Assembly (NCBI RefSeq): GCF_016860525.1
Contig: NZ_BNEA01000015.1
Span: 310,001 to 374,000, forward strand
Origin: Streptomyces rubradiris
GTDB lineage: Bacteria > Actinomycetota > Actinomycetes > Streptomycetales > Streptomycetaceae
Reading direction: 5' to 3'
DNA length: 64,000 nucleotides
Position numbers and translations under genes: made by a program. The stretch's first letter is position 1, and each line of letters opens with the position of its first letter. Below are positions 41,476 to 50,805 of the stretch, in pieces. Under the pieces are notes generated by a model, which had not been told where the DNA came from, did no database searches, and was given only the letters and a program-made list of their open reading frames with translations.

Positions 41476-42774
41476 ATGAAGCTGTCCGTCCGTCTTGCCG
41501 GGTTCACCGCGCTCGCCGCCGTCCTGGCCACCGCCTGCGCGCCCCAGACCTCCGGCACCTCCTCCTCCGGCAAGGACGAGAAGACCGGTACCCTGCGCGT
41601 CTGGCTCTTCCAGGAGGTCGACAACCAGCCCAAGCAACGCGTCGTCGACGCGGTCCTCGCCGACTTCGAGAAGGCGCACCAGGGCACCGAGGTCACCGTG
41701 GAGTACATCCCGGTGGAGACCCGCGCCCAGCGGGTCAAGGCCGCCTTCAACGACCCCAAGTCCGCGCCCGACGTCATCGAGTACGGCAACACCGACACCG
41801 CCGGCTATGTGAAGGACGGCGGACTCGCCGACGTCACCCGGGAGTTCGACGCCTGGAGCGAGGCCCGGGACACCGACCCCACCGCCCGGCGCTCGGTCAC
41901 CGTGGACGGCAAGGTCTACGGTGCGCCGTACTTCGTCGGCATCCGGGCCCTGTACTACCGCACCGACGTCTTCCGCCAACTCGGGCTGCGGGTACCGGAA
42001 ACGCAGGCGGAGCTGATCTCCACCGCTCAGCGGATCCGCGCCGCGCGCCCCGATCTGTACGGCCTGGCCGTCGGGGGCGCCTACACCTACGGCGCGCTGC
42101 CGTTCCTCTGGGCCAACGGCGGTGACCTGGCCACCGAGAAGGGCGGCGGGTACGCCTCCGCCCTCGGCACCCCCGCCGCCCGCAAGGGCATCGAGGCGTA
42201 CACCTCCCTCTTCGGCGACGACAACTGCCCCGCCGCCAAGTGCGCGAGCTGGACCGGCAACGACACGGTGACCGCGTTCGCCGCGGGCAAGGCCGCCATG
42301 GCGATCGGCGGGAACTTCAGCCACGCCGCCGTGGACGCCGGGAAGGCCAAGGGGAAGTACGCGGTGATCCCGCTGCCCGGGACGAAGGCCGGCTCGATCG
42401 CGCCGGCCTTCGCGGGCGGCAACAACATCGGGGTGCTGAAGAGCACCTCGCACCGCACGCTCGCCGTGGACCTGATGAAGCGGCTCGCCTCGAAGCAGGC
42501 ACAGAGCAGGTTGTTCGACGCGATGGGCTTCCTGCCGACCTTCACGGACGTACGGGAACAGGCAGCCGCCAAGGAGCCGTTCGTCAAGCCGTTCGTCGAC
42601 ACCCTCGCCGCCGGCACCAAGTTCGTGCCGGTCACGCCCGCCTGGGCGCAGATCGACTCCTCGCTGGTACTGCCGACCATGTTCCAGGAGATCGTCAGCG
42701 GCCGGAAGGACGTGGCGGACGCCTCGGCCGCCGCGGCGAAGAAGATGGACGACGCGTTCGGGTCCGCCGGATGA
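41476..42774 (+). CDS. sugar ABC transporter substrate-binding lipoprotein
   Basis: The 432-residue protein has a lipoprotein signal with lipobox LATAC (about residue 20) and is a family 1 extracellular solute-binding protein. TLRVWLFQEVDNQPKQ begins the mature fold; FVGIRALYYRTDVFRQLGL, GAYTYGALPFLWANGG and IPLPGTKAGSIAPAFAGGNNIGV are typical of carbohydrate-binding members. GGAGGAG precedes the ATG. The stop overlaps the first permease start (ATGA). The sugar is unknown; size suggests an oligosaccharide. Confidence 0.9.
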   Translation: MKLSVRLAGFTALAAVLATACAPQTSGTSSSGKDEKTGTLRVWLFQEVDNQPKQRVVDAVLADFEKAHQGTEVTVEYIPVETRAQRVKAAFNDPKSAPDVIEYGNTDTAGYVKDGGLADVTREFDAWSEARDTDPTARRSVTVDGKVYGAPYFVGIRALYYRTDVFRQLGLRVPETQAELISTAQRIRAARPDLYGLAVGGAYTYGALPFLWANGGDLATEKGGGYASALGTPAARKGIEAYTSLFGDDNCPAAKCASWTGNDTVTAFAAGKAAMAIGGNFSHAAVDAGKAKGKYAVIPLPGTKAGSIAPAFAGGNNIGVLKSTSHRTLAVDLMKRLASKQAQSRLFDAMGFLPTFTDVREQAAAKEPFVKPFVDTLAAGTKFVPVTPAWAQIDSSLVLPTMFQEIVSGRKDVADASAAAAKKMDDAFGSAG

Positions 42775-43751
42775 GGCGGACGACGGACGTGGCGCTCCCG
42801 GTGAAGCGGAGCGCTCCGGCGGCCCCCGCCCGGCGGACCCCCGCGACGACGCCCTCCCGCCGCACAGGCCCGCGCCCGCGCGGCGGCTGGACCCCCTGGC
42901 TCTATCTCGCCCCCGCCCTCGCCGTCCTCGGCGCCCTGCTGGTCTACCCGGTCTACCAGCTCGGGCTGATCTCGTTCCTGGAGTACACCCAGGCCCAGGT
43001 CAGCGGCGGCGAACCGACCCGCTTCCGGGGCCTGGACAACTACACCGACCTGTTCGCCGACGACCAGTTCTGGCAGGTGCTGCTGGCGACGGTCGGCTTC
43101 GCGGCGGCCTGTGTGCTCGGCACGCTGGCGGTGGGCTGCGCGCTCGCCGTCCTGCTCACCCGGGTCCGCGCGCTCCCCCGACTCGCGCTGCTGCTGGCCG
43201 CGCTGGGCGCGTGGGCGACACCGACGATCACCGGCTCCACCGTCTGGCTGTTCCTCTTCGACCCCGACTTCGGCCCGGTGAACCGCCTCCTCGGACTCGG
43301 CGACTTCTCCTGGACGTACGGCCGTTACAGCGCGTTCCTGCTCGTGCTGCTCGAAGTGGTGTGGTGTTCCTTCCCGTTCGTGATGATCACGGTCTACGCC
43401 GGGATCCGCGCCATACCCGGCGAGGTGCTGGAGGCCGCCGCGCTGGACGGCGCCTCGCAGTGGCGGATCTGGCGCTCGGTGCTCGCGCCGATGCTGCGGC
43501 CGATCCTCGGCATCGTCACCGTCCAGTCGGTGATCTGGGACTTCAAGGTGTTCACCCAGATCTACGTGATGACGGGCGGCGGCGGCATCGCCGGGCAGAA
43601 CCTGGTGCTCAACGTGTACGCCTACCAGAAGGCGTTCGCGTCCTCGCAGTACAGCCTCGGTTCGGCGATCGGCGTCGTGATGCTGCTGCTCCTGCTGGCC
43701 GTCACGCTCGGATATCTGCGGCTGCTGCGCCGCCAAGGGGAGGAACTGTGA
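42771..43751 (+). CDS. sugar ABC transporter permease (MalF type)
   Basis: The 326-residue inner-membrane protein has a Pro/Arg-rich N-terminal tail and six membrane helices starting WLYLAPALAVLGALLVYPVY. The EAA loop that docks the ATPase is EVLEAAALDGASQWRIWRSVLAPMLRP (about residue 225). It overlaps both neighbours by four bases. It works with the following permease and, as no ATPase gene is in the operon, probably with the shared MsiK ATPase of Streptomyces. Confidence 0.92.
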   Translation: MRRTTDVALPVKRSAPAAPARRTPATTPSRRTGPRPRGGWTPWLYLAPALAVLGALLVYPVYQLGLISFLEYTQAQVSGGEPTRFRGLDNYTDLFADDQFWQVLLATVGFAAACVLGTLAVGCALAVLLTRVRALPRLALLLAALGAWATPTITGSTVWLFLFDPDFGPVNRLLGLGDFSWTYGRYSAFLLVLLEVVWCSFPFVMITVYAGIRAIPGEVLEAAALDGASQWRIWRSVLAPMLRPILGIVTVQSVIWDFKVFTQIYVMTGGGGIAGQNLVLNVYAYQKAFASSQYSLGSAIGVVMLLLLLAVTLGYLRLLRRQGEEL

Positions 43752-44593
43752 GTCGCGTACGCCTTCCGGTACGGCGCCCCTGGCGGCTGGCCGCCGAGGT
43801 GACCGCGCTGCTGGCCGCCGGGGTGGTCGCCTTCCCGCTGTACTGGATGCTGCTCGGCGCCTTCCGGCCGGCCGGCGAGATCGAGTCCACCGAGCCACGG
43901 CCCTGGACTGCCTCCCCCACCCTGGACTCCTTCCGGCGCGTGTTCGAACAGCAGGAGTTCGGCCGGTACTTCGTCAACAGCCTCCTGGTCGCGGGGAGCG
44001 TCGTCCTCGCCTCCGCGCTGATCGCGTTCCTCGCCGCGACCGCCGTCACGCGCTTCCGGTTCCGCTTCCGGACCACCCTGCTCATCATGTTCCTGGTGGC
44101 CCAGATGGTGCCGGTGGAGGCGCTCACCATCCCGTTGTTCTTCCTGATGCGGGACTTCGGCCTGCTGAACGCGCTGGGTTCGCTGATCCTGCCGCACATC
44201 GCCTTCTCGCTGCCGTTCGCGATCTGGATGCTGCGCGGGTTCGTACGGGCCGTTCCGGAGTCCCTGGAGGAGGCCGCGTACCTCGACGGCGCGAGCCGCG
44301 CGCGGTTCCTGTGGCAGATCCTGTTCCCGCTGGTCCTGCCGGGCCTGGTGGCCACGAGCGTGTTCTCCTTCATCTCCACCTGGAACGACTTCCTCTTCGC
44401 CAAGTCCTTCATCATCAGCGACACTTCGCAGTCGACGCTGCCGATGGCCCTGCTGGTCTTCTACAAGCCCGACGAACCGGACTGGGGCGGTGTCATGGCG
44501 GCGTCCACGGTGATGACGGTCCCGGTGCTGGTCTTCTTCGTGCTGGTCCAGCGGCGCCTGGTCTCCGGCCTGGGCGGGGCGGTGAAGGACTGA
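43748..44593 (+). CDS. sugar ABC transporter permease (MalG type)
   Basis: The 281-residue second permease has six helices and the EAA loop ESLEEAAYLDGASRARFLWQILFPLVLPG (about residue 180). The GTG start overlaps the TGA of the preceding permease, with GGGGAGG as ribosome binding site. FISTWNDFLFAKSFI is the usual MalG-type sequence after the loop. Together with the lipoprotein it forms a three-gene importer lacking its own ATPase. Confidence 0.92.
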   Translation: MSRVRLPVRRPWRLAAEVTALLAAGVVAFPLYWMLLGAFRPAGEIESTEPRPWTASPTLDSFRRVFEQQEFGRYFVNSLLVAGSVVLASALIAFLAATAVTRFRFRFRTTLLIMFLVAQMVPVEALTIPLFFLMRDFGLLNALGSLILPHIAFSLPFAIWMLRGFVRAVPESLEEAAYLDGASRARFLWQILFPLVLPGLVATSVFSFISTWNDFLFAKSFIISDTSQSTLPMALLVFYKPDEPDWGGVMAASTVMTVPVLVFFVLVQRRLVSGLGGAVKD

Positions 44594-44659
44594 CGCGCCC
44601 GCGCTCCACCCGGGAAAAATCGCTGGCCACGCCTTCGTACGCGCTGCTGGGATAGGGCG

Positions 44660-45667
44660 ATGCTAGACGAACGCACAGTGATAGTGGACCGGGGAGCGTA
44701 TCCGGACGCCGTGACTCCGTGGGAGACCGAGTCCTGGCGGGCGGCGGCACTGGACTGGGTGGGCGGGCACCTCACCGAGCGGGGTCTCGGCGTGGACGGC
44801 CCGCTGCGGGTACGGCTGCGGCCCTGGTCGGTGCTCGTCCGGGTGCCCGTCACCGGACAGGGGGCCGTCTGGTTCAAGGCGAATCCGCCGGGCGCCGCGT
44901 TCGAGGGCCCGCTGACCGCCGCCCTGGCCCGCTGGGTGCCGGAGCACGTGCTCAGCCCGCTGGCCGTCGACGCCGGGCGCGGCTGGTCGCTGCTCCCCGA
45001 CGGTGGGCAGTTGTTCCGGGCCGTGCTCGACCGGGAGTTGGTCGAGCCGCGCGAGTGGGAGTCGCTGCTCGGACAGTACGCCGGGATGCAGCGCGACCTG
45101 GTGGCGCGCGCCGACGAGATGGAACGGCTCGGAGTGCCCTCCGCGCGCACCGCGGACCTGCCCGAGGTGTTCGACCGGCTGCTCGACGCGAACACCGCGC
45201 TCGGCCCCGACGAACGCGCCCGGCTCAAGGCCCTGCGGCCCCGGCTCGTCGACTGGTGTGCCGAACTGGCCGCCGCCGGCATCCCCGACACCCTGGACCA
45301 CGCCGATCTGCACGACGGCCAGTTGCTGCGGCCGGCCCCCGGCCGGTTCACCTTCTTCGACTGGGGCGACGCCGCGGTCACCCACCCGTTCTGCAGCCTG
45401 CGCGTCCCCGCCGAGCGGGCCCGCGACCGCTACGGGCCCGGGGTGCTGCCCCGGCTGCTCGACGCCTACCTGGAGCCGTGGACCGGCGGCGGCCGCACCC
45501 CGGCCGGGCTGCGGCGGGCGGCGGGACTGGCCTGGCGGCTGAGCGCGCTGGGCCGGGCCGCCTCCTGGGGCCGGATGTTCCCCGCCGCCCCCGGCACCGC
45601 GCCGGGGGCACGGGAGAGCGCCGAGTGGCTGCGGGAGCTCTTGACCGAGCCACCGTTCCCGGGCTGA
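44660..45667 (+). CDS. aminoglycoside phosphotransferase-fold kinase
   Basis: The 335-residue cytoplasmic protein has the APH/choline-kinase fold. The catalytic loop LDHADLHDGQLL (about residue 213) holds the base aspartate and FFDWGDAAVTHPF the metal-binding aspartate. The N-lobe strand AVWFKANPPGAAFEG supplies the nucleotide lysine. Members phosphorylate small hydroxyl compounds. It starts 67 bases after the ABC permease and may act on the imported sugar, but antibiotic phosphorylation cannot be excluded. The ATG at 44660 has only a weak AGGG upstream. Confidence 0.8.
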   Translation: MLDERTVIVDRGAYPDAVTPWETESWRAAALDWVGGHLTERGLGVDGPLRVRLRPWSVLVRVPVTGQGAVWFKANPPGAAFEGPLTAALARWVPEHVLSPLAVDAGRGWSLLPDGGQLFRAVLDRELVEPREWESLLGQYAGMQRDLVARADEMERLGVPSARTADLPEVFDRLLDANTALGPDERARLKALRPRLVDWCAELAAAGIPDTLDHADLHDGQLLRPAPGRFTFFDWGDAAVTHPFCSLRVPAERARDRYGPGVLPRLLDAYLEPWTGGGRTPAGLRRAAGLAWRLSALGRAASWGRMFPAAPGTAPGARESAEWLRELLTEPPFPG

Positions 45668-45722
45668 GTGGCCGAGCCGCCCTTCCCGGGCCGAGCCGCG
45701 CTTCCCTGACTGAGCCGCCCGG
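45646..45722. repeat. imperfect tandem repeat at the kinase 3' end
   Basis: Units like GAGCCGCCCTTCCCGGGC occur about four times from the last codons of the kinase gene (45646) to 45722. The coding end EPPFPG is itself the first unit, so slippage has extended the gene's tail into the intergenic region. Confidence 0.6.
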
Positions 45723-45725
45723 CGG

Positions 45726-46616
45726 TCAGGGCAGCGGGGTGCCGCCGGTCGCGTTGAGGATCTCGCCGGTGATGTAGCTCGCCTGGGGGGAGGCGAGGTA
45801 GACGTAGGCCGGCGCCAGCTCGGCGGGCTGGGCCGGGCGGCCGAGCGGGCTCTGCTTGCCGAACTCCGCGGTGTCGGGCAGGGTCGCGGGGATCAGCGGG
45901 GTCCACACCGGGCCCGGCGCGACCGCGTTGACCCGGATGCCCCGCTCGGCGACCATCTGGGCCAGCCCGTGGGTGAAGGTGACGATGGCGCCCTTGGTCA
46001 TCGCGTAGTCCAGCAGGTGCGGGCTGGGCTGGTATGCCTGTACGGACGTGGTGTTGAGGACACAGCCGCCGGCCGGGATGTGCGGCAGGGCGAACTTGGT
46101 CAGCCAGAACATGCCGTACAGGTTCGTCCGCAGCACCCGGTCGAACTGCTCGGTGCTGATGGCCTCGATGCCGTCCGGCTGGGACATCTGGTAGGCGGCG
46201 TTGTTGACGAGGACGTCGATGCTGCCGAACTCGTCGACCGCCCGCGCGATCAGGGCGCGGCAGTTGTCCTCGTCCCTGATGTCGCAGGACACGGCGACCG
46301 CCTTGCGGCCGGCGTCCTCCACCAGGCGGGCGGTCTCGCGTGCCTCGTCCTGTTCCTCGGCGAGGTAGGTGAACAGCACGTCGGCACCCTCGCGGGCGAA
46401 GGCGAGCGCCACCGCCCGTCCGATGCCGGAGTCCCCTCCCGTGATCACGGTCCGCAGCCCGTCGAGCCGGCCGGCGCCGCGGTAGGACTCCTCGCCGTGG
46501 TCGGGCGGCGGGTCCATGGGGCCGGTCCATCCCGGGTGGGGCTGGTCCTGGGAGGGGAAGTCGGGGCGGGCGTGCTGGGTGACCGGATCGGGCCGGTCAC
46601 CGCGCTGGTCCGACAC
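45726..46616 (-). CDS. SDR oxidoreductase, YghA/GsiB-like
   Basis: The 296-residue SDR has the longer N-terminal arm of the YghA group (RPDFPSQDQPHPGWTGPMDPPPDHGEESYRG). TVITGGDSGIGRAVALAF is the cofactor loop, NNAAYQM and NTTSVQAYQP follow, and YAMTKGA holds YxxxK (about 205). VDxxP is replaced by TGGTPLP at the end. These enzymes are often induced in osmotic or stationary-phase stress. The GTG start is preceded by AGGAGG. Confidence 0.88.
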   Translation of the reverse strand: MSDQRGDRPDPVTQHARPDFPSQDQPHPGWTGPMDPPPDHGEESYRGAGRLDGLRTVITGGDSGIGRAVALAFAREGADVLFTYLAEEQDEARETARLVEDAGRKAVAVSCDIRDEDNCRALIARAVDEFGSIDVLVNNAAYQMSQPDGIEAISTEQFDRVLRTNLYGMFWLTKFALPHIPAGGCVLNTTSVQAYQPSPHLLDYAMTKGAIVTFTHGLAQMVAERGIRVNAVAPGPVWTPLIPATLPDTAEFGKQSPLGRPAQPAELAPAYVYLASPQASYITGEILNATGGTPLP

Positions 46617-46696
46617 GGTGGCCTCCTGTGTCTCTCGGGGACGGGACAGGCGGCCGGGTTCCCGCCTGGCGGCGGGTGAAAAGCGTTCCGTGCCGG

Positions 46697-47075
<379 letters not shown>

Positions 47076-47104
47076 GGCAGGCAACCCCGCGAAGGACAGG
47101 CACC

Positions 47105-48301
47105 ATGGCCCCAGCTCCCCTCTGCATCGGCGTCGTCGCTCCTGTGACGGGGCGGCTGGCCCCGCTCGGGGCGCCGCTCTCCTACGTACTGCGCGCCCTG
47201 GCACCGCACCTCGCGCACGTCCGCAACGGCGGGCGACGCCACGAGGTGACCGTCGCCGTCCGGGACAGCCGCTCGGAGCCCGGGGCCGCTCGGCAGGCGG
47301 TGCGGGACCTCGCGGACGAGGACGGCGCCCGCATCGTGCTGACCATGGCCGGGACCCGGGTGCTGCCCGCCGTCGCGGACGCCTGTGAGGAGAGGGGGGT
47401 GCCGTGCGTGTCGACGACGTTCCCCTGGCAGGCGTACGTGCACGCGCGGGGCGCCGGTCCCGGGCACCGGTTCCGGTGGACGTACCACTTCGCCTGGGGC
47501 CTGGACGACATCGCCCGGGTCTTCGCCGGGATGTGGGAGCAGCTCACGCCCCGGGCCACCGTCGGCTGCCTGTGGAACGACGACCTCCAGGGGCGGCTGC
47601 TGCGGCACGAGCGGTACGGATTCGAGGCGGCGCTGTCCGGGCGCGGCCACACGCTGACCGACCTGGGTCCCTACCACGAGCCGGCCACCGACCTGCGGGA
47701 GCAGGCCGCCCGCCTGCGCGAGCACGGCGCCGACCTGGTCACCAGCGCGTCCACCGCCACCGACCTGGCCCTCTTCCACCGGCAGGCCCGAACGGCGGGG
47801 CTGCGGCCCCGGCTGATCACCTGCTCACGCTGGCTGACCTATCCGCACACCCACACCACCCCCGCCCCCGACGTACACGCCGAACTCGGTGACGCGCGGG
47901 TGGCCACGCTCGTCTACTGGAGCCCCGTCCACCCCTACCGCTCCAGCCTGGACGGCGGCACGTGCGCCGAGCTGGCCCGCGCCTACGAGGAGGACACCGG
48001 CGCGTCCTGGCTCCAGCCGCTGGGGCTCGCGCACGCCCTGCTGGAGATCGCGCACCACGCCCTGACCACGGCCGCCGACCCGGCCGACCGCGCCTCGGTC
48101 GCCGACGCCGTCGCCCGCACCCGGCTCGACACCATCGCGGGCCCGCTGGACTGGACGGCCGGCCCCACCCCGAACATCGCGCTGCTGCCCCTGGTCGGCG
48201 GCCAGTGGCACCCGGAACCGGCCGGCCCCCGCCTGGCCGTGGTGAACAACACGGGCCGGCCGGAGGTACCGCTGACCGGGGACCTGATCCCGGCCCGCTG
48301 A
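47105..48301 (+). CDS. periplasmic-binding-fold protein without signal peptide
   Basis: The 398-residue protein has the type 1 periplasmic binding fold of branched-chain amino acid receptors: ICIGVVAPVTGRLAPLGAP-like N-terminus, IVLTMAGTRVLPAVADACEERGVPCVST, and RPRLITCSRWLTYPHTHT. It begins directly with the first strand, with no signal peptide or lipobox, so it should stay in the cytoplasm. No ABC permease follows. A ligand-sensing role is plausible, as in AmiC-type regulators. AAGGACAGG precedes the ATG. Confidence 0.75.
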   Translation: MAPAPLCIGVVAPVTGRLAPLGAPLSYVLRALAPHLAHVRNGGRRHEVTVAVRDSRSEPGAARQAVRDLADEDGARIVLTMAGTRVLPAVADACEERGVPCVSTTFPWQAYVHARGAGPGHRFRWTYHFAWGLDDIARVFAGMWEQLTPRATVGCLWNDDLQGRLLRHERYGFEAALSGRGHTLTDLGPYHEPATDLREQAARLREHGADLVTSASTATDLALFHRQARTAGLRPRLITCSRWLTYPHTHTTPAPDVHAELGDARVATLVYWSPVHPYRSSLDGGTCAELARAYEEDTGASWLQPLGLAHALLEIAHHALTTAADPADRASVADAVARTRLDTIAGPLDWTAGPTPNIALLPLVGGQWHPEPAGPRLAVVNNTGRPEVPLTGDLIPAR

Positions 48302-48361
48302 ACGGACACGGCGGACGGGAGCCCGAAGGACGGCCCCGCCCCGCGCCGCCCGCACACCGAT

Positions 48362-48445
48362 GAGGGGCCGCCCACGGGGACGTACCCCCGCGCCCGCGGG
48401 CGCCGGGGCGAGCCCGACGCGAGGGGCCCCACCGGGGCGTACCCC
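48362..48445. repeat. imperfect direct repeat in a convergent gap
   Basis: GAGGGGCCGCCCACGGGGAC (48362-48381, continuing GTACCCC) recurs as GAGGGGCCCCACCGGGGC (48421-48438, continuing GTACCCC). The gap 48302-48493 is GC-rich and holds no gene. The repeats could fold as hairpins and act as a terminator. Confidence 0.5.
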
Positions 48446-48493
48446 TGGCGGGAGGGCAGGCGCCGGGCCGCCGGGCCTTCGCCGCGTGAGCGG

Positions 48494-49102
48494 CTACCGC
48501 CCCGCGCGCAGGGCCCGCGCGTGGTTCAGGAAGGCCATCAGCCCCACCTCGAAGGCGCGGTCGGCACGGCCGTCGCCCGCCGCCGCGAGCGCCTCGGCCA
48601 GGCGCGGGGTCGGGGTGCCGTCCGCCAGCTCCCACATCGCCTCGGGAGCGGCCAGGTCGAGGGCCGAGCCCAGCACCAGGTTCTCCAGGGCGACGATCAG
48701 CGGCATGATCCCGGCCGGCTCGAATCCGGCGGCGAGCAGCACGCCCACCGCGCGTTCGTACTGGGCGAGGACCCGGGGCGCGCGGACGGGGGAGGTCATC
48801 AGCAGCGGGATCACCCGGGGATGGGCGGCGAACGCGGCCCGGTAGGACCGCGCCCACGCCTCCATGGCCGCGTCCCACGGGGTCAGGTCCAGGGTGGCCG
48901 GGTCGATGGCGGCGCAGACGCGCTCGCGCAGCAGCTCCACGATGCCGTCCCGGCCGTCCACGTGGTGATACACCGAGCCGGTCTGCACGCCGAGCCCGCG
49001 GGCTATCCGCGGCACGGTGAAGTCACCTGTCTCGTCGATGAGTTGGAGCGCGGTGGTGGTGATGCGCTCGCGGTCGAGGAGCGGTGTGCGCGGCCGTCCC
49101 AT
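48494..49102 (-). CDS. TetR-family regulator (TetR_C_1 type)
   Basis: The 202-residue regulator has the helix-turn-helix FTVPRIARGLGVQTGSVYHHVDGRDGIVELLRE (about residues 25-55), close to tetracycline-repressor-like proteins that end with a TetR_C_1 domain. The ATG 49102 (MGRPRTPLLDRERI) follows AGGGGGA. A near-perfect 21-bp palindrome in the divergent gap is its probable operator, which would couple it to the permease-amidohydrolase operon. Confidence 0.87.
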   Translation of the reverse strand: MGRPRTPLLDRERITTTALQLIDETGDFTVPRIARGLGVQTGSVYHHVDGRDGIVELLRERVCAAIDPATLDLTPWDAAMEAWARSYRAAFAAHPRVIPLLMTSPVRAPRVLAQYERAVGVLLAAGFEPAGIMPLIVALENLVLGSALDLAAPEAMWELADGTPTPRLAEALAAAGDGRADRAFEVGLMAFLNHARALRAGR

Positions 49103-49156
49103 GGTCAGCGTCCCCCTGAGGTCTTCCCGGATGCCCAACGGCAGGTTACATTGCGG

Positions 49157-49177
49157 AAACCGAAAGCCTTTAGGTTT
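49157..49177. promoter_or_regulatory. 21-bp palindromic operator of the permease operon
   Basis: AAACC-G-AAAG-C-CTTT-A-GGTTT (49157-49177) is a 21-bp palindrome with a single mismatched pair. It lies 55 bases before the TetR gene and 142 before the permease, the expected place for control of both. Confidence 0.72.
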
Positions 49178-49318
49178 ACGGCTCCCGGGCGCCCGCCATC
49201 CCCTCGCGCGCCCGGGAGACACCGGTTCGTACGGCCCACCCCGGTCGCGCCCGCCGGTCCCCCGTCAACCCCGCTGCCCCACCATCGGGACCCCCTCCCC
49301 CGTCAGAAGGGCCCCCGC

Positions 49319-50779
49319 ATGTCCGTGACCACCGCCGGACTCCCAGAGGAGGACGCGCCGTCCGACGCGCCCGGCCTCCGGTCCGGCACCCTCGGCACCG
49401 CCGACATCGCCTTCTTCGTCGTCTCCGCCGCCGCGCCGCTCACCGTCATGGCCGGGGTCGCCCCGCTCGCCCTCCTGCTGGGCGGCGTCGGCGCGCCCGT
49501 CGGCTATCTGCTGGCCGGGCTGACCCTCGCCGTCTTCGCCGTCGGCTTCACCACCATGAGCCGCCATGTCACCAGCGGCGGCGCGTTCTACGCGTACATC
49601 ACCCGGGGCCTCGGCCGCCCGGCCGGGATCGGCGCCGCCCTGCTCGCCCTGATCGGCTACAACGGCATGGAGATCGGTGTCTACGGCCTCCTCGCCACCA
49701 CCACCCGCGACACCGCGCACGCCCTCTTCGGCGCCGACGTGCCCTGGCTGCCGGTGGCGCTGGCCGGCCTGGTGCTGATCGGCTACGGCGGCTACCGCTC
49801 GATCGACTTCGGCGCCAAGGTCCTCGGGGTCCTGCTGGTCGCCGAGACCGGGATACTCGTGCTGCTCGCGGGCGGGGTGCTGGTGCGGGGCGGCGCGCAC
49901 GGCCTCTCCCTGTCCTCGCTCGCCCCGGCCCATGTGTTCGTGCCCGGCACGGCGGCCGTCCTCGCCTTCGCGTTCGCCGCGTTCACCGGCTTCGAGTCGA
50001 CCGTCATCTACCGCCGCGAGGCCCGCGACCCCGCGCGCACGGTCCCGCGCGCCACCTACGCGGCCGTCGGCTTCCTCGGCCTGTTCTACGCGTTCACCGT
50101 CTGGATCGCCGTCCAGGCGTTCGGCGACGACCGGGTCGTCCGGGCCGCCGGGGAGGACCCGGCCGGGCTCTTCTTCACCGCGATCACCACGTATGTGGGC
50201 GGCTGGGCCGCCGACTTGATGCACGTCTTCATCGTCACCAGCGTCATCGCCTCGCTGCTCGCCTTCCACAACGCCATCAACCGCTACGCGCTGGCGCTGG
50301 CCGAGGAGGGCGTGCTGCCCCGCCGGCTGGGCCGCGTCCACCCCCGGCACCGCTCCCCCTACCTCGCCGGCCTGGCCCAGACCGCCCTCGGCGCCGTGGT
50401 CGTCCTCGCCTTCTGGGCCGCCGACGCCGACCCGTACCAGCAGTTGCTGCTGTGGGTGAACACCCCGGGGATGATCGGTCTGTTGCTGCTCCAGTTGCTG
50501 GCCGCGCTCGCCGTGTTCCGCTACTTCCGGCGGGTACGGCACACCGAGGGCCGGGTGCGCACGGTACTGGCCCCCGCCCTCGCCACCGTCCTGCTGGCGA
50601 CCGCGATCGTGCTGGTGGTCTCCCACATCGACCTGTTCACCGGTGCGCCGCGCGCCGTGAACATCGTGCTCGTCGTCGCCGCGCCCGCCGTCTTCCTCCT
50701 CGGCCTGCCGCTCGCGTGGTGGCTGCGCCGCGACCGGCCGGGTATCTACGCCACGTTCGGCACCGAACCCACCGAATGA
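49319..50779 (+). CDS. APC-superfamily amino acid permease
   Basis: The 486-residue protein has twelve or more membrane segments and starts with the APC landmark GTADIAFFVVSAAAPLTVMAG, followed by GAFYAYITRGLGRPAG. FAAFTGFESTVIYRREARDPARTVPRAT (about 225-250) is the conserved ion/substrate loop. It should import an amino acid or amine, coupled to protons. The stop overlaps an alternative start of the amidohydrolase gene, so the two form an operon under the adjacent TetR. The substrate probably matches that of the amidohydrolase. Confidence 0.9.
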   Translation: MSVTTAGLPEEDAPSDAPGLRSGTLGTADIAFFVVSAAAPLTVMAGVAPLALLLGGVGAPVGYLLAGLTLAVFAVGFTTMSRHVTSGGAFYAYITRGLGRPAGIGAALLALIGYNGMEIGVYGLLATTTRDTAHALFGADVPWLPVALAGLVLIGYGGYRSIDFGAKVLGVLLVAETGILVLLAGGVLVRGGAHGLSLSSLAPAHVFVPGTAAVLAFAFAAFTGFESTVIYRREARDPARTVPRATYAAVGFLGLFYAFTVWIAVQAFGDDRVVRAAGEDPAGLFFTAITTYVGGWAADLMHVFIVTSVIASLLAFHNAINRYALALAEEGVLPRRLGRVHPRHRSPYLAGLAQTALGAVVVLAFWAADADPYQQLLLWVNTPGMIGLLLLQLLAALAVFRYFRRVRHTEGRVRTVLAPALATVLLATAIVLVVSHIDLFTGAPRAVNIVLVVAAPAVFLLGLPLAWWLRRDRPGIYATFGTEPTE

Positions 50780-50805
50780 CCCTCTTCCCGCTAGGAGTTC
50801 CCGGC

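Noticed and set aside
41476..44593. Missing ATPase as a sign of a broken ABC operon
   Set aside because: Streptomyces sugar importers commonly share one ATPase (MsiK) encoded elsewhere, and the three genes overlap normally.
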